Source of the DNA: JACVRW01 sp963746825
GTDB lineage: Bacteria > Actinomycetota > Thermoleophilia > Solirubrobacterales > Thermoleophilaceae
Length of the DNA stretch: 64,000 nt
NCBI GenBank assembly: GCA_963746825.1
Contig: CAVVCU010000020.1
Span: 62,001 to 126,000, forward strand
Reading direction: 5' to 3'
Shown: piece after piece, positions 1-8,599 of the stretch
Layout: each line of letters begins with the position of its first letter
How positions within the stretch are numbered: position 1 is the first letter of the stretch
Notes under the pieces: generated by a model
Told to the model about the DNA's origin: nothing
The model's database searches: none
What the model saw: only the letters and a program-made list of their open reading frames with translations
Translations under genes and position numbers: made by a program

Positions 1-1461
1 GGCGGGGATCGAGATGATGGCCGGGTTGGCGAGCGGGATCGGCGAGCCCTCGCTGTCGGGCCCCGGCCACACCGGTGGGCTCAGCAGGATCACGACCAGC
101 GCCACCGAGAGCCCGCCGAGCACGCCGACGATCGCCCCGGTGGTGTTGAAGCGCGGCCAGAACAGGGCCATGAGCAACGCGGGCAGGTTTGCGCTGGCCG
201 CGACGGCAAAGGCGAGGCCGACGAGGATCGACACGTTGAAGGTCTCACCGGCGAGGATCGAGGCGACGATCGCCGTCACCCCGAGGCCGACCGACGCGAT
301 TCGCGCCACGCGCACCTCGTCGCGCTCGTCGGCCCGGCCTCGCCGCACGACCCCGGTCCAGACGTCGTGCGCGACCGCACCCGAGGCCGCGATCACCAAA
401 CCGGCCACCACCGCGAGGATGGTGGCGAAGGCGACCGCGCTGATGATGGCCAGGAACAGGTCGCCGCCCAGCGAGCCCTCCCCGCCGCCGAGCTCCTCGG
501 CCAGCAGCGGAGTGATCAGGTTGCCGCCAGCGGTGTCGTCGGCGGACAGGTCGCCGAGGACCGCGCGGGCACCCACCCCGACGAGCATGGTCATGATGAA
601 GAAGGCGCCGATCAGCAGCACTCCCCAGGCCACCGAGCCGCGGGCCGCCTTGGCGTCGGGCACCGTGAAGAAGCGAACCAGCAGGTGCGGCAGGCCGGCG
701 GTGCCGAGCAAGAGCGCCAGCCCGAAGGAGATCGAGTTGATCGCGTTCGGGTGCTGCAGGCCGGAGGCCAGGTAGCCGTTCTCCTCGGGGTGCGTGGCGG
801 CCGCGCGCTCGAACAGCTCGAACGGGTTGAAGCCGGTCTTCGACAGCACCAGCACGGTCAGCACGATGCCCGCGGTCATCAGCAGCCCGGCCTTGATGAT
901 CTGCACCCAGGTCGTGGCGAGCATGCCGCCGAAGATCACGTAGATGAGCATGAACGTGCCGGTGATGGCCACCGAGAGCGTGAAGTCGATGCCCGCGAGC
1001 GCCTGAAGCAGCACCCCCGCGCCGACCATCTGGGCGATCAGGTAGACGAAGGACACCACCAGCGTGCCCAGCGCCGCGACGATGCGCGCCGGGCGCTCGC
1101 GCAGGCGAAACGACAGCACGTCGGCCATGGTGAACTTGCCCGAGTTGCGCATGCGCTCGGCCAGCAGCAGGATCACCGGGAGGAAGGAGGCGCCCGCGGC
1201 CGCGAGCCCCACCCAGCCGTCGACGCCGAACAGGAAGATCAGCCCGGCGAAGCCGAGGAAGGTCGACGCGGACAGGTAGTCGCCGGCGATCGCGAATCCG
1301 TTCTGCAGGCCGGTGATGCCGCGGTTCGCGGCCCAGAACTCGGTCGCGGTGCTTGTCCGCTTGGAGGCCCAGTAGGTGATCAGCAGGGTGATCGAGAGAA
1401 CGACCGCGAACACGGCCAGGGCGAGCTCGTTCACGCCCGGCGCGATGGCGGGGACGCTCAC
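1..1461 (-). CDS. actP: Cation/acetate symporter (SSS family), C-terminus cut by window edge
   Basis: Inner-membrane sodium:solute symporter of the ActP branch, expected to import acetate or similar short monocarboxylates with a cation. About 487 codons are visible, almost all hydrophobic helices; the family usually has 500-550 residues, so only the C-terminal end is missing beyond base 1. The conserved N-terminal stretch GDYLSASTFLG (about residues 43-53) is typical of ActP. The start is a GTG at 1461 that overlaps the stop of the upstream DUF485 gene (GTGA), the usual ActP-YjcH arrangement. The large open frames on either strand here are shadows of this gene. Confidence 0.9.
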   Translation of the reverse strand, partial: MSVPAIAPGVNELALAVFAVVLSITLLITYWASKRTSTATEFWAANRGITGLQNGFAIAGDYLSASTFLGFAGLIFLFGVDGWVGLAAAGASFLPVILLLAERMRNSGKFTMADVLSFRLRERPARIVAALGTLVVSFVYLIAQMVGAGVLLQALAGIDFTLSVAITGTFMLIYVIFGGMLATTWVQIIKAGLLMTAGIVLTVLVLSKTGFNPFELFERAAATHPEENGYLASGLQHPNAINSISFGLALLLGTAGLPHLLVRFFTVPDAKAARGSVAWGVLLIGAFFIMTMLVGVGARAVLGDLSADDTAGGNLITPLLAEELGGGEGSLGGDLFLAIISAVAFATILAVVAGLVIAASGAVAHDVWTGVVRRGRADERDEVRVARIASVGLGVTAIVASILAGETFNVSILVGLAFAVAASANLPALLMALFWPRFNTTGAIVGVLGGLSVALVVILLSPPVWPGPDSEGSPIPLANPAIISIPA

Positions 1462-1844
1462 GGCGAGACCTCGGCGGGCTCCTCCGAGCGCTGGAAGCGA
1501 CCGCCGCCCGGGGCATCTTCACGCGCCTGCTCGCGGATGCGCTCCTCGAGCGGGCCCCAGACGCGGTCCGAGCGGCGCATGTAGGCGAAGGTGATCACCC
1601 ACGTCACGAGGATGAGCCCGACCCCGCCGGCGAACCCCAGCGACATCGAGCCGAACAGCTGTGTGCCCATCAGGTCGGGAGCCACGCCCGCCAGCACCAC
1701 GTAGAGCGCTCCCAGGCCCACTCCGATCGTGCCGTAGGTCCAGGCGAAGCGCCTCCGGCCGTTCACGAGCTCCTGGAAGTCGGGAGTGCGCTCGATCGCC
1801 TCCCAGTCGACGTTCGGCGCGGCGGCTTCCTCGCTGTCGGCCAC
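1458..1844 (-). CDS. DUF485 family membrane protein (YjcH-like)
   Basis: Small membrane protein of 128 aa that accompanies acetate symporters. It has a soluble N-terminus containing a DWEAIERTPDFQELV-type segment (about residues 13-27), two hydrophobic helices (roughly 35-60 and 66-90) and a charged tail. DUF485 proteins are nearly always encoded just upstream of actP; here the GTGA overlap implies translational coupling. The start is a GTG at 1844, preceded by TAGGAC seven bases upstream, a near-match to the -10 box seen elsewhere in the window and with no Shine-Dalgarno. Its exact role in transport is not established. Confidence 0.88.
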   Translation of the reverse strand: MADSEEAAAPNVDWEAIERTPDFQELVNGRRRFAWTYGTIGVGLGALYVVLAGVAPDLMGTQLFGSMSLGFAGGVGLILVTWVITFAYMRRSDRVWGPLEERIREQAREDAPGGGRFQRSEEPAEVSP

Positions 1845-1898
1845 GCATCGGTCCTACCCCGTCGAGCGAAGTCGTAACGAGCGGCCCGGCGGGCTCGT

Positions 1899-2399
1899 TC
1901 AGGCCACTGCGACGAGCTGAGACTCGGCGGCCCGGACGATCCGGCCCGTCGCCCCCTCGAGCGCCCCGGCGGCCAGGAGCGTCTCGGCGGCGCTCGCCAC
2001 CAGGCGTCCGGTGAGCCCGCGGCCGCGGCGGACGTTCACGCACGCGGTCAGCTGTGCGCCCGCGGGGTCGGCGGTCAGGTCGTAGCGCACGTCGAGGGCG
2101 ATCGGGCCGTCGGCCGAGAGCTCCAGCCGCGCCGCGTCGGCCGCGTGAACCTCCACGTCGAAGCTGACCGAGACGCCGGCCAAGCGGCCCGCAACCTTGG
2201 TACGGGTGCCGACGGCGAGCCGGCGCTCCACGAGCTCACCGGTCTCGAAGTCGACCGGCGACCAGCGGCGGATCTCCTCGGGGTGCGTCAGCACCTCGAG
2301 CAGCTGCTCGGGCGTTGCTCTCGCCTTCGCTGTCGCCGTCCATTCGCACATGGCGCAACGGTCCCATCCGGGCCGTGCGCCTTGTGAGCGATCACTCAC
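1899..2399 (-). CDS. SRPBCC-fold (polyketide cyclase/START-like) protein
   Basis: Soluble protein of up to 166 aa with the SRPBCC pattern: an N-terminal strand (ECEWTATAKA-like, beginning MCEWTATAKA at codon 17), a short helix PEQLLEVLTHPEEIRRWSP, then alternating beta strands and a long C-terminal helix. Such proteins bind hydrophobic ligands; no substrate can be inferred. Two starts are possible: GTG at 2399, or the ATG at codon 17, which fits the domain start better. The gene lies 15 bases after the DUF3352 lipoprotein gene on the same strand, so they are probably cotranscribed. An imperfect dyad (GTGAGCGATCACTCAC, 2384-2399) spans the upstream GTG. Confidence 0.75.
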   Translation of the reverse strand: MSDRSQGARPGWDRCAMCEWTATAKARATPEQLLEVLTHPEEIRRWSPVDFETGELVERRLAVGTRTKVAGRLAGVSVSFDVEVHAADAARLELSADGPIALDVRYDLTADPAGAQLTACVNVRRGRGLTGRLVASAAETLLAAGALEGATGRIVRAAESQLVAVA

Positions 2400-2414
2400 A
2401 TATTGCGCGAAGCG

Positions 2415-3944
2415 TTACTTGACGGTGATGCCGAATGCCGAGCGCAGCTTGTCGCCGTCCTCCTGGGCTCCGCCCACGAGCGCACCGAGCGGCTCGAGGT
2501 AGGCCTTTGCCTTGGCCCAGTCCGCGTTGGCGCCGGCGCCGGTCGAGTCGACGAGCGCGAGGATGGGCTCCACCGCGAGGTAGAACGAGACGTTGTAGTC
2601 GCCACCGAGGGCGTCCTCGGCCTGGGCGAACTCGGCCGTGTCGGCCAGGGACTGACCGGGAGCGATGGCGTCGGCCGCCGCCGCGTCCCCGTAGGCCAGG
2701 ACGACCTTGCCGTCCTGCTGGAACAGATGGACCGGCTGCGGCACGTCAGGAGTCCGGAGGGTGACTCCCTCGCCCCCGCCGGGAAGCTCCAGCGGCCCGA
2801 TCTGCTCGCCGGCGTCGGCGCTCTGGCGGGCGAAGCGGGCGATCGTCTCGATCACGCGACCGGACTTCTCCTCGTCGCTGGTCTCCACGATCAGCGCGCC
2901 GCCCAGCTCCGAGACGCTGGTGCCGCGAACGAACACGCCCCAGTCGCCCATCCAGGACAGGACGTCGTCCTGCAGGTCGAGCCCCGTGGTGGCCTGGAAC
3001 TGCTGCTCGACGTTGTCGCGCCCACCCAGCTGCGCGCCGAAGAGCTTCACGTAGTAGTCGAGGGTCTTGCCCAGGTCGGGCTGCGCCATGGCGAGCCAGG
3101 AGTCGCCCGGCAGCCCGCCCGCGAGGTCGGCGCCCTCGGCCACGATCGGGAATCCAGAGGCCAGCTCCTTGGACACGGTGGCCTCGAAGCGCACCCCGGC
3201 TTCGTCGGCGTTCATCGTGGCCAGGAACGGCTCCTGGAAGAACTGCTTGAGCGATCCCAGCTGCATGCCGGCGGCGGAGGACTGCTCGAGGGTCTTGATG
3301 AAGGCCGGCGTGTTGACGTAGAAGTAGCCGAGCCGCTCCTCCGGAGCGTCCGCGAGCGTCTTCTGAAAGCGCTCGTCGTCCTCCAGCGCGGGCCCGTCGG
3401 CGGCCACGTCGACGGCGGACTTGAAGGCGGGGACGGTGCCAAGCACGACCATGCCCTCGATCACGCCGGCGGCGCCGTCGTCCTCGACGAAGTAGTCGGT
3501 GTCCTTATAGCTGCGCTTCTTGCCGTCGATGGCCTTGTCGAGAGCGGCCATGGCCTGCTCCTCGTCCTCGGTGGCCACGAGGAAGGCGCCGTCGCCGTCG
3601 TCGCCCACGGCGTTGAGCCGCGACACGAAGAAGGCGGCCTCGCTGCCCAGCCAGGGCTCTACGTCCTTCTTGTAGGAGAGCCCGGAGTCAGAGCCGGCGA
3701 ACGCCTTCTCCATGAGATTGCGGACGCGCTCGCCCGCGCCGCCTGAGCCGGGGAACTTCTCCACCAGCGAGTCGATCGCCGCCTTCTGGTCGCCCTCGGG
3801 CTCGAGGGTCGCCTCGCCGTACATGATCGATCCGGCCGGCGCCATTGCCGACGCGGGCGAGGAGGAGGCACCTTCGCTGCCGCATCCCACGGCTACGGCG
3901 GCGACGGTGAGCAGGGCGGCGAGGGTGAGAAGGATTCGAGTCAT
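2415..3944 (-). CDS. DUF3352 domain lipoprotein
   Basis: Predicted exported lipoprotein of about 509 aa. The N-terminus is a signal peptide ending in a lipobox (VAVGC), followed by a Ser/Ala-rich linker and a long DUF3352 region. DUF3352 proteins are common in actinobacteria; their function is unknown. Three consecutive ATG codons (3950, 3947, 3944) follow an AGGA motif; the third has the best spacing, so 3944 is chosen. The longer open frame upstream lacks signal-peptide features and overlaps the next gene antisense-free region. A paralogue lies at 45243-46728. The SRPBCC gene follows after 15 bases. Confidence 0.85.
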   Translation of the reverse strand: MTRILLTLAALLTVAAVAVGCGSEGASSSPASAMAPAGSIMYGEATLEPEGDQKAAIDSLVEKFPGSGGAGERVRNLMEKAFAGSDSGLSYKKDVEPWLGSEAAFFVSRLNAVGDDGDGAFLVATEDEEQAMAALDKAIDGKKRSYKDTDYFVEDDGAAGVIEGMVVLGTVPAFKSAVDVAADGPALEDDERFQKTLADAPEERLGYFYVNTPAFIKTLEQSSAAGMQLGSLKQFFQEPFLATMNADEAGVRFEATVSKELASGFPIVAEGADLAGGLPGDSWLAMAQPDLGKTLDYYVKLFGAQLGGRDNVEQQFQATTGLDLQDDVLSWMGDWGVFVRGTSVSELGGALIVETSDEEKSGRVIETIARFARQSADAGEQIGPLELPGGGEGVTLRTPDVPQPVHLFQQDGKVVLAYGDAAAADAIAPGQSLADTAEFAQAEDALGGDYNVSFYLAVEPILALVDSTGAGANADWAKAKAYLEPLGALVGGAQEDGDKLRSAFGITVK

Positions 3945-3985
3945 CATCATTCCTATCGGCGGCGGCGCGGGAATCTTCAGGGGGA

Positions 3986-4933
3986 CTAGAGCTTCACCGT
4001 AGCTACGCGGAAACGACCCGCTTGGTGAGCGCTCAGGAGGGCTAGGCAAATGGCCAGGTCCTGGATCGCCAGCCCGGTGGAGTCGAATAGCGTCACGGCC
4101 TGCAGGCTCGAGCGCCCGGGGGCGGTGCCGGTGAGCACGTCGCCGAGCTCCGCCACCCCGTCGCGCGACACCAGCCCGGCCTCGACGGCGCCGGTCAGCT
4201 CGCCCCCGTGGCTGGCCTGAGCCCACTCGTCGCAGAACAGCTCGCACCGGGCCACCGCTTCGGGGGCGGCCTCCGCCTTGCCCGGCCCGTCCGCGCCCAG
4301 CATGCTCAGGTGCAGGCCGGGATGCAGGTCGTCCTCGAATATCACGGGCTCGTATCCAGGGGTCACGCAGGTGACTACGTCGCAGGCCACCGCTTCGTCA
4401 CGGCTGCCCGCCTCCCAGCCCAGCTCGCCCGCCAGGCGGCCCGCTCGCTCGGGGTCGGGGTCGAAGCAGACACCGGGGCCGTATTCGGAGGCCGCCAGGC
4501 AACGAGCCGCCCACGCGCCGTGCAGCCCGCATCCGATGATGCCCACCGTCTCGGCGTCCTCGCGCGCCAGCTCCTGGGCCGCGACCGCCGCCACGGCGCC
4601 CGTGCGCAGGGCGGTGACCGAGGGCACGTCGATCAGCGCGATGGGCTCTCCGTCTACCGCCGACGACACGCAGATCAACCCCATCACCACCGGGAGGCCC
4701 GCCTCCGGATTGCGCGGAAACGACGTGACCCACTTGAGGATGGCGATGCCCGCTCCCTTGGCCGGCATGGCCCGGAAGTCGCCGTGGGGATAGGACTCGA
4801 GATAGGTCTTGGGGGGCATCTGCCACTCGCCGCCCGCGTATTCCACGAAGCCCTCGCGCACACGCTCGATCGCTTCTCGGGGGGAGATGGCGTTCAGGAC
4901 GGTGTCCGCGTCGAAGACAGGCAGCTCGGGCAC
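3986..4933 (-). CDS. Ornithine cyclodeaminase / mu-crystallin family protein
   Basis: NAD(P)-dependent enzyme of 315 aa in the ornithine cyclodeaminase/mu-crystallin/alanine dehydrogenase family, which deaminates or reduces imines of amino acids. The N-terminal substrate domain includes LKWVTSFPRNPEAGLP and the substrate-pocket region GDFRAMPAKG; the Rossmann motif GIIGCGLHGAWAARCL follows near the middle. Length matches the family. The start is GTG at 4933, placed seven bases after a TAGCGT -10 box with no Shine-Dalgarno; longer in-frame extensions upstream have shadow-like composition. It diverges from the gene at 4955. The exact substrate cannot be read from sequence. Confidence 0.85.
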   Translation of the reverse strand: MPELPVFDADTVLNAISPREAIERVREGFVEYAGGEWQMPPKTYLESYPHGDFRAMPAKGAGIAILKWVTSFPRNPEAGLPVVMGLICVSSAVDGEPIALIDVPSVTALRTGAVAAVAAQELAREDAETVGIIGCGLHGAWAARCLAASEYGPGVCFDPDPERAGRLAGELGWEAGSRDEAVACDVVTCVTPGYEPVIFEDDLHPGLHLSMLGADGPGKAEAAPEAVARCELFCDEWAQASHGGELTGAVEAGLVSRDGVAELGDVLTGTAPGRSSLQAVTLFDSTGLAIQDLAICLALLSAHQAGRFRVATVKL

Positions 4934-4939
4934 CGCGGG

Positions 4940-4946
4940 TACGCTA
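4940..4946. promoter_or_regulatory. Shared divergent -10 element (TACGCT / TAGCGT)
   Basis: TACGCTA reads as TACGCT on the plus strand (4940-4945, nine bases before ATG 4955) and as TAGCGT on the minus strand (4941-4946, seven bases before GTG 4933). Both match TANNNT, and neither start has a Shine-Dalgarno. One near-symmetric element appears to drive two leaderless genes in opposite directions. Confidence 0.6.
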
Positions 4947-4954
4947 CCGCCGCG

Positions 4955-5179
4955 ATGAGCCGAAACGGACAACGCCGTTCGTCCCGGCCCCACATCGAGC
5001 TGTCCGGTGGCGGCACGGTCACCGAGGAGGAGGCCGCGGCCATCGCCGCGGCGATCGAGCAGTTCATGCGCGACACCGCTCCCGCACCGGCGGCCGCGGA
5101 GCGCGCGCAGAGCCCGTGGCTGCGCGCCGGGCTGCTCGAGGGCACCGGACATTCGCCGGGCGGGCGGATGCCCTGGTGA
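4955..5179 (+). CDS. Acyl-CoA carboxylase epsilon-subunit-like small protein
   Basis: Small soluble protein of 74 aa. It has a basic N-terminus, a strand HIELSGGG, then a helix TEEEAAAIAAAIEQFM and a C-terminal SPWLRAGLLEG segment. This order (beta strand, EEL/A-rich helix, conserved W near the end) resembles actinobacterial acyl-CoA carboxylase epsilon subunits, which stabilise the biotin carboxylase-carboxyltransferase complex. The fitting partner in the window is the biotin carboxylase/BCCP gene at 17636, about 12 kb away, and no carboxyltransferase is nearby, so the assignment is tentative. It ends 54 bases before the sulfite reductase start. Confidence 0.5.
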   Translation: MSRNGQRRSSRPHIELSGGGTVTEEEAAAIAAAIEQFMRDTAPAPAAAERAQSPWLRAGLLEGTGHSPGGRMPW

Positions 5180-5202
5180 CGCGCCCCGCCGCTTATTAGC
5201 TG

Positions 5203-5218
5203 AAACCCGATCGGGTTT
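5203..5218. promoter_or_regulatory. Perfect 16-bp palindrome upstream of the sulfate assimilation operon
   Basis: AAACCCGATCGGGTTT is a perfect palindrome lying just upstream of a TACTTT -10 box (5222-5227), where it would cover the -35/spacer region. Position and symmetry suggest an operator for a dimeric repressor controlling the sulfur genes. The regulator is not encoded in the window. Confidence 0.6.
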
Positions 5219-5221
5219 TGG

Positions 5222-5227
5222 TACTTT
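5222..5227 (+). promoter_or_regulatory. -10 element of the sulfite reductase operon
   Basis: TACTTT followed by six bases and ATG at 5234. No Shine-Dalgarno lies between, so transcription probably starts at or next to the ATG (leaderless). Confidence 0.55.
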
Positions 5228-5233
5228 GACTGG

Positions 5234-7058
5234 ATGGAACCGGTTTCCGCGCCGCCCGCGCGCAAGGGCAAGGAAGGGGTCGCTCACGAATCCGGAGGTG
5301 GTCGAGAACGTTCCCGGCCACGTGATCCCCATCATCCAGCGCGAGTTCGACGACTTCGACAACGAGGCCGAGAAGTTCCTCGCCGGGGATACGCCGGAGA
5401 CCGAGTTCATCGGCTTCCGCCTCAAGCAGGGCGTCTACGGCCAGCGCCAGGCCGACGTCCAGATGTGCCGCATCAAGCTCCCCATGGGCGGCGTCACGCC
5501 CGAGCAGATGGAGACCTTCGCCGACGTGGTGGAGGAGTACGCGCCGCTCAACAAGGGCCACATCACCACGCGCCAGAACATCCAGATCCACCACATCCCG
5601 CTGCGCGAGATGGCTGAGCTGATCCGCAAGGTGTCCGACTCGGGGCTCTCGTCGCGCGAGGGTTGCGGCAACACCGTCCGCAACGTCACCGGTGACCCGT
5701 GGGCCGGGGTGACCGAGGGCGAGCTCTTCGACATCACTCCCTACGCGGGGGCCTACGTGCGTTACTTCGTGCGCCACCCCACAACGCAGCTGATGCCGCG
5801 CAAGGTCAAGACGGCCTTCACCGCCACCGACGAGGACCGCGCGATCACCGGCATCCACGACATCGCCTTCATCCCGCGCGAGCGCGATGGCGTCCGCGGC
5901 GTGGAGATCCGCGTCGGCGGCGGCACCTCGATCATGCCCCGGATCGCACCCACGCTGTACGAGTTCGTCGAGCTGGACAACGGCGACTACCTGAAGGTCT
6001 CCGAGGCCGTGTTCCGCATCTTCGACCGCCAGGACTGGCTGCGGGTCAACCGCGCTCGGGCGCGCATCAAGGTGCTGATCGACAAGATCGGCATCGACGC
6101 CTTCCGCGAGCAGGTCGAGGAGGAGCTCGCTGGCGACTGGGTTGCCGAGCGCGACTTCGATCCCACCGGCCTGCTCTTCGACCACGACGAGGAGGCGGGC
6201 GCCCCGTCCGGCGCCACCACCTATGCCCAGCCCAACGGCGACGGCTCGGCCTTCGAGCGCTTCCACGCCTCGAACGTCGAGCCCCAGCGCCAGGCCGGCT
6301 TCTCCACCGTGCAGGTGCGCGTGATCCGCGGCGACCTCACGCCCGAGCAGTTCCGGGGCCTGGCCCAGATCATGCGCGACTACTCGGGCGGCTACGCGCG
6401 CACGACCGTGGAGCAGAACCTGCTGCTGCGCTGGGTGCGCAACGAGTCGGTCTACGAGGTTTGGAGGGCGCTCGGCGAGCTCGGCCTGGGCGGCTCGGGA
6501 GCGGGCCAGATCGTCGACACCGTCTCGTGCCCGGGCACCGACTCCTGCAAGCTCGGCATCACCAGCTCGATGGGCCTCAACCGCGCCGTGATGGACCGCG
6601 TCGAGGCGATGGAGATCGAGGATCCGCTCACCAAGCGGATCCACATCAAGATGTCCGGCTGCCCCAACGGCTGCAGCCAGCACCACATCGCCAACATCGG
6701 CTTCTACGGAGCGTCGATCAAGGTGGGCGAACACACCGTGCCCGCCTACGTGGCCCACATCGGCGGCCGCTACGAGGGCGGCGAGGTGGTCTACGGCACG
6801 CGGCTCAAGGTCCGCCTGGCGGCCAAGCGGGTGCCGGAGGCGGTCGAGCGCTGGCTGCGTATGTACGAGGCCGAGCGCACCGAGGGCGAGGAGTTCAACG
6901 CCTACGCCGAGCGAGTCGAGGGCATCCGCTTCGAGGACGAGGTGCGCGATCTCGCGTTGCCCATCGAGTTCTCGCTCGAGAACATGAGCCACTTCATCGA
7001 CTGGCAGCGCAAGGAGCCCTTCCAGGTGGTCCGGGGTGAGGGCGAATGCGCGATCTAG
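5234..7058 (+). CDS. sir: Ferredoxin-type sulfite reductase (nitrite/sulfite reductase family), probable 1-nt indel near the 5' end
   Basis: Siroheme/4Fe-4S reductase of about 608 aa that reduces sulfite to sulfide. Two half-domains are visible; cluster ligands are CPGTDSC (Cx5C) and CPNGC (Cx3C) in the C-terminal half. Because it sits directly before APS reductase, cysD and cysN, sulfite rather than nitrite is the likely substrate. The main frame is open from before 5298 but has no good start there. The ATG at 5234 (MEPVSAPPARKGKEG) lies right after a -10 box and would join the main frame if one G were removed from the GGGG run at 5276-5279, giving KEGSLTNPEVVEN. Without that correction the best start is GTG 5298. 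Confidence 0.88.
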
Positions 7059-7658
7059 ACGCGTCCGCGCGTGACACGCTCGAGCTCGCGGTTGAGCGCC
7101 ACCACCCCAGCCTGGTCATGGCCTGCTCCTTCCAGAAGGAGGAGTCGGTGCTGATCGACCTGCTCATGGAGATCGAGCCCGGCGCGCGCGTGTTCACGAT
7201 CGACACCGGCGTGCTGTTCGCCGGAGACCTACGCCATTTGGCGCGAGGTCGAGGAGCGCTACGGACTTCGCATCGAGGTCATGGACGCCACGCCCCCCAA
7301 CGGGACTCCCTGGAGCGCCTCGAGCTGCTGCGGCGATCGCAAGGTCGAGGCTCTGGGGCTCGCGCTTGCCGGCACCGAGGCGTGGATCACCGGCATCCGG
7401 CGCGAGCAGTCGCCGACCCGGGCGCACGCCCGCCACGTGGAATGGGACGAAGCGCGGGCGGTATGGAAGTTCAACCCGCTCGTCGACTGGACCGACGACG
7501 ACGTCTGGGCCTACGTGCGCGAGCACGACCTCCCCTACCACCCGCTGCACGACAGCGGATACAGCTCGATCGGCTGCGCCCCTTGCACCCTCCCCGGCAC
7601 CGGCCGGGAAGGCCGCTGGGCCGGTCAGGGCAAGACGGAGTGCGGTCTACACGTGTGA
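7046..7658 (+). CDS. cysH: Adenylyl-sulfate (APS) reductase, frameshifted at about 7220
   Basis: Reduces activated sulfate to sulfite. The N-terminal half (ACSFQKEESVL, ending FTIDTGVLF) is in one frame and the rest, including WSASSCCGDRKVEAL and the C-terminal GCAPC pair, in another. The CC...CxxC cysteine set marks the 4Fe-4S APS-reductase type, agreeing with the absence of an APS kinase gene. Removing the extra G at 7220 restores the expected continuous reading (TTC then CCG GAG ACC TAC), so an indel error is more likely than a dead gene. The start ATG overlaps the end of sir by 13 bases, and the stop overlaps the cysD GTG. Confidence 0.85.
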
Positions 7659-8599
7659 CCGCCACGGCGCCGAGTAACCTCCCGGCCGACGCAATGAGCT
7701 ACGAGGTCTCCCACCTGCGTGCGCTCGAGTCGGAGGCCATACACATCATGCGTGAGGTGGCCGCCGAAGTGGAGCGTGGCGTTTTGCTGTTCTCCGGCGG
7801 CAAGGACTCCGCCGTTCTCCTGCACCTCGCGCGCAAGGCCTTCTACCCCGGCGGCCTCCCCTTTCCCGTGATGCACGTGGATACGGGCCACAACTTCCCC
7901 GAGGTGATCGAGTACCGCGACCGCATGGTCGAGGACACGGGCGCGAAGCTGATCGTGGCCCACGTACAGGACTCGATCGACCAGGGCCGGGTGACCGAAG
8001 AGAAGGGCCCGCGCGCGTCGCGCAACCGCCTGCAGTCGGTGACCCTGCTGGACGCCATCGAGAAGGGCGGCTTTCGCGGCGTGTTCGGCGGCGCGCGCCG
8101 CGACGAGGAGCGCGCCCGCGCGAAGGAGCGCATCTTCTCCTTCCGCGACGACTTCGGGCAGTGGGACCCCAAGGTCCAGCGCCCGGAGCTGTGGAACATC
8201 TACAACGGGTTCGTCAAGCCCGGCGAGCATGTGCGCGTGTTCCCGCTCTCCAACTGGACCGAGCTCGACGTGTGGCAGTACATCCACGAGGAGAAGATCG
8301 CGCTGCCCTCGATCTACTTCTCCCATCGCCGTGACGTCTTCAAGCGCGACGGGATGCTCTACGCGGTGTCCGACTTCGTCGAGCTGTTTCCCGACGAGAG
8401 CCCCTTCGAGGAGTCGGTGCGCTTTCGTACCGTGGGCGACATGAGCTGCACCGGCGCGGTGGCGTCCACGGCGGCCACGCTCGAGGCCGTGGTGGCGGAG
8501 ATCGCCGCCACGCGGATCACCGAGCGCGGCGAGACCCGTGCCGATGACCGCGTGTCGGAGGCCGCCATGGAGGACCGCAAGAAGGAGGGCTACTTCTAA
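7655..8599 (+). CDS. cysD: Sulfate adenylyltransferase subunit 2
   Basis: Small, PP-loop ATP pyrophosphatase subunit of ATP sulfurylase, making APS from sulfate and ATP together with CysN. The PP-loop FSGGKDSAVLLHLA lies about 40-50 residues in; HVDTGHNFPEV, the GARRDEERARAKERIFSFRD segment and the C-terminal KKEGYF tail are typical. Length is about 300-314 aa. The start is either GTG 7655, overlapping the cysH stop (GTGA), or ATG 7694, where the conserved region begins. The cysN start follows immediately after the TAA stop. Confidence 0.95.
   Translation: MTATAPSNLPADAMSYEVSHLRALESEAIHIMREVAAEVERGVLLFSGGKDSAVLLHLARKAFYPGGLPFPVMHVDTGHNFPEVIEYRDRMVEDTGAKLIVAHVQDSIDQGRVTEEKGPRASRNRLQSVTLLDAIEKGGFRGVFGGARRDEERARAKERIFSFRDDFGQWDPKVQRPELWNIYNGFVKPGEHVRVFPLSNWTELDVWQYIHEEKIALPSIYFSHRRDVFKRDGMLYAVSDFVELFPDESPFEESVRFRTVGDMSCTGAVASTAATLEAVVAEIAATRITERGETRADDRVSEAAMEDRKKEGYF

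Noticed and set aside
2384..2399. GTGAGCGATCACTCAC dyad as an operator
   Set aside because: It lies in a 15-base gap between co-directional genes and overlaps a doubtful start codon; one imperfect copy is weak evidence.
5196..6992. Long minus-strand open frame opposite sulfite reductase
   Set aside because: Composition is His/Val/Leu-rich antisense of a conserved gene in a GC-rich genome; no family motifs.
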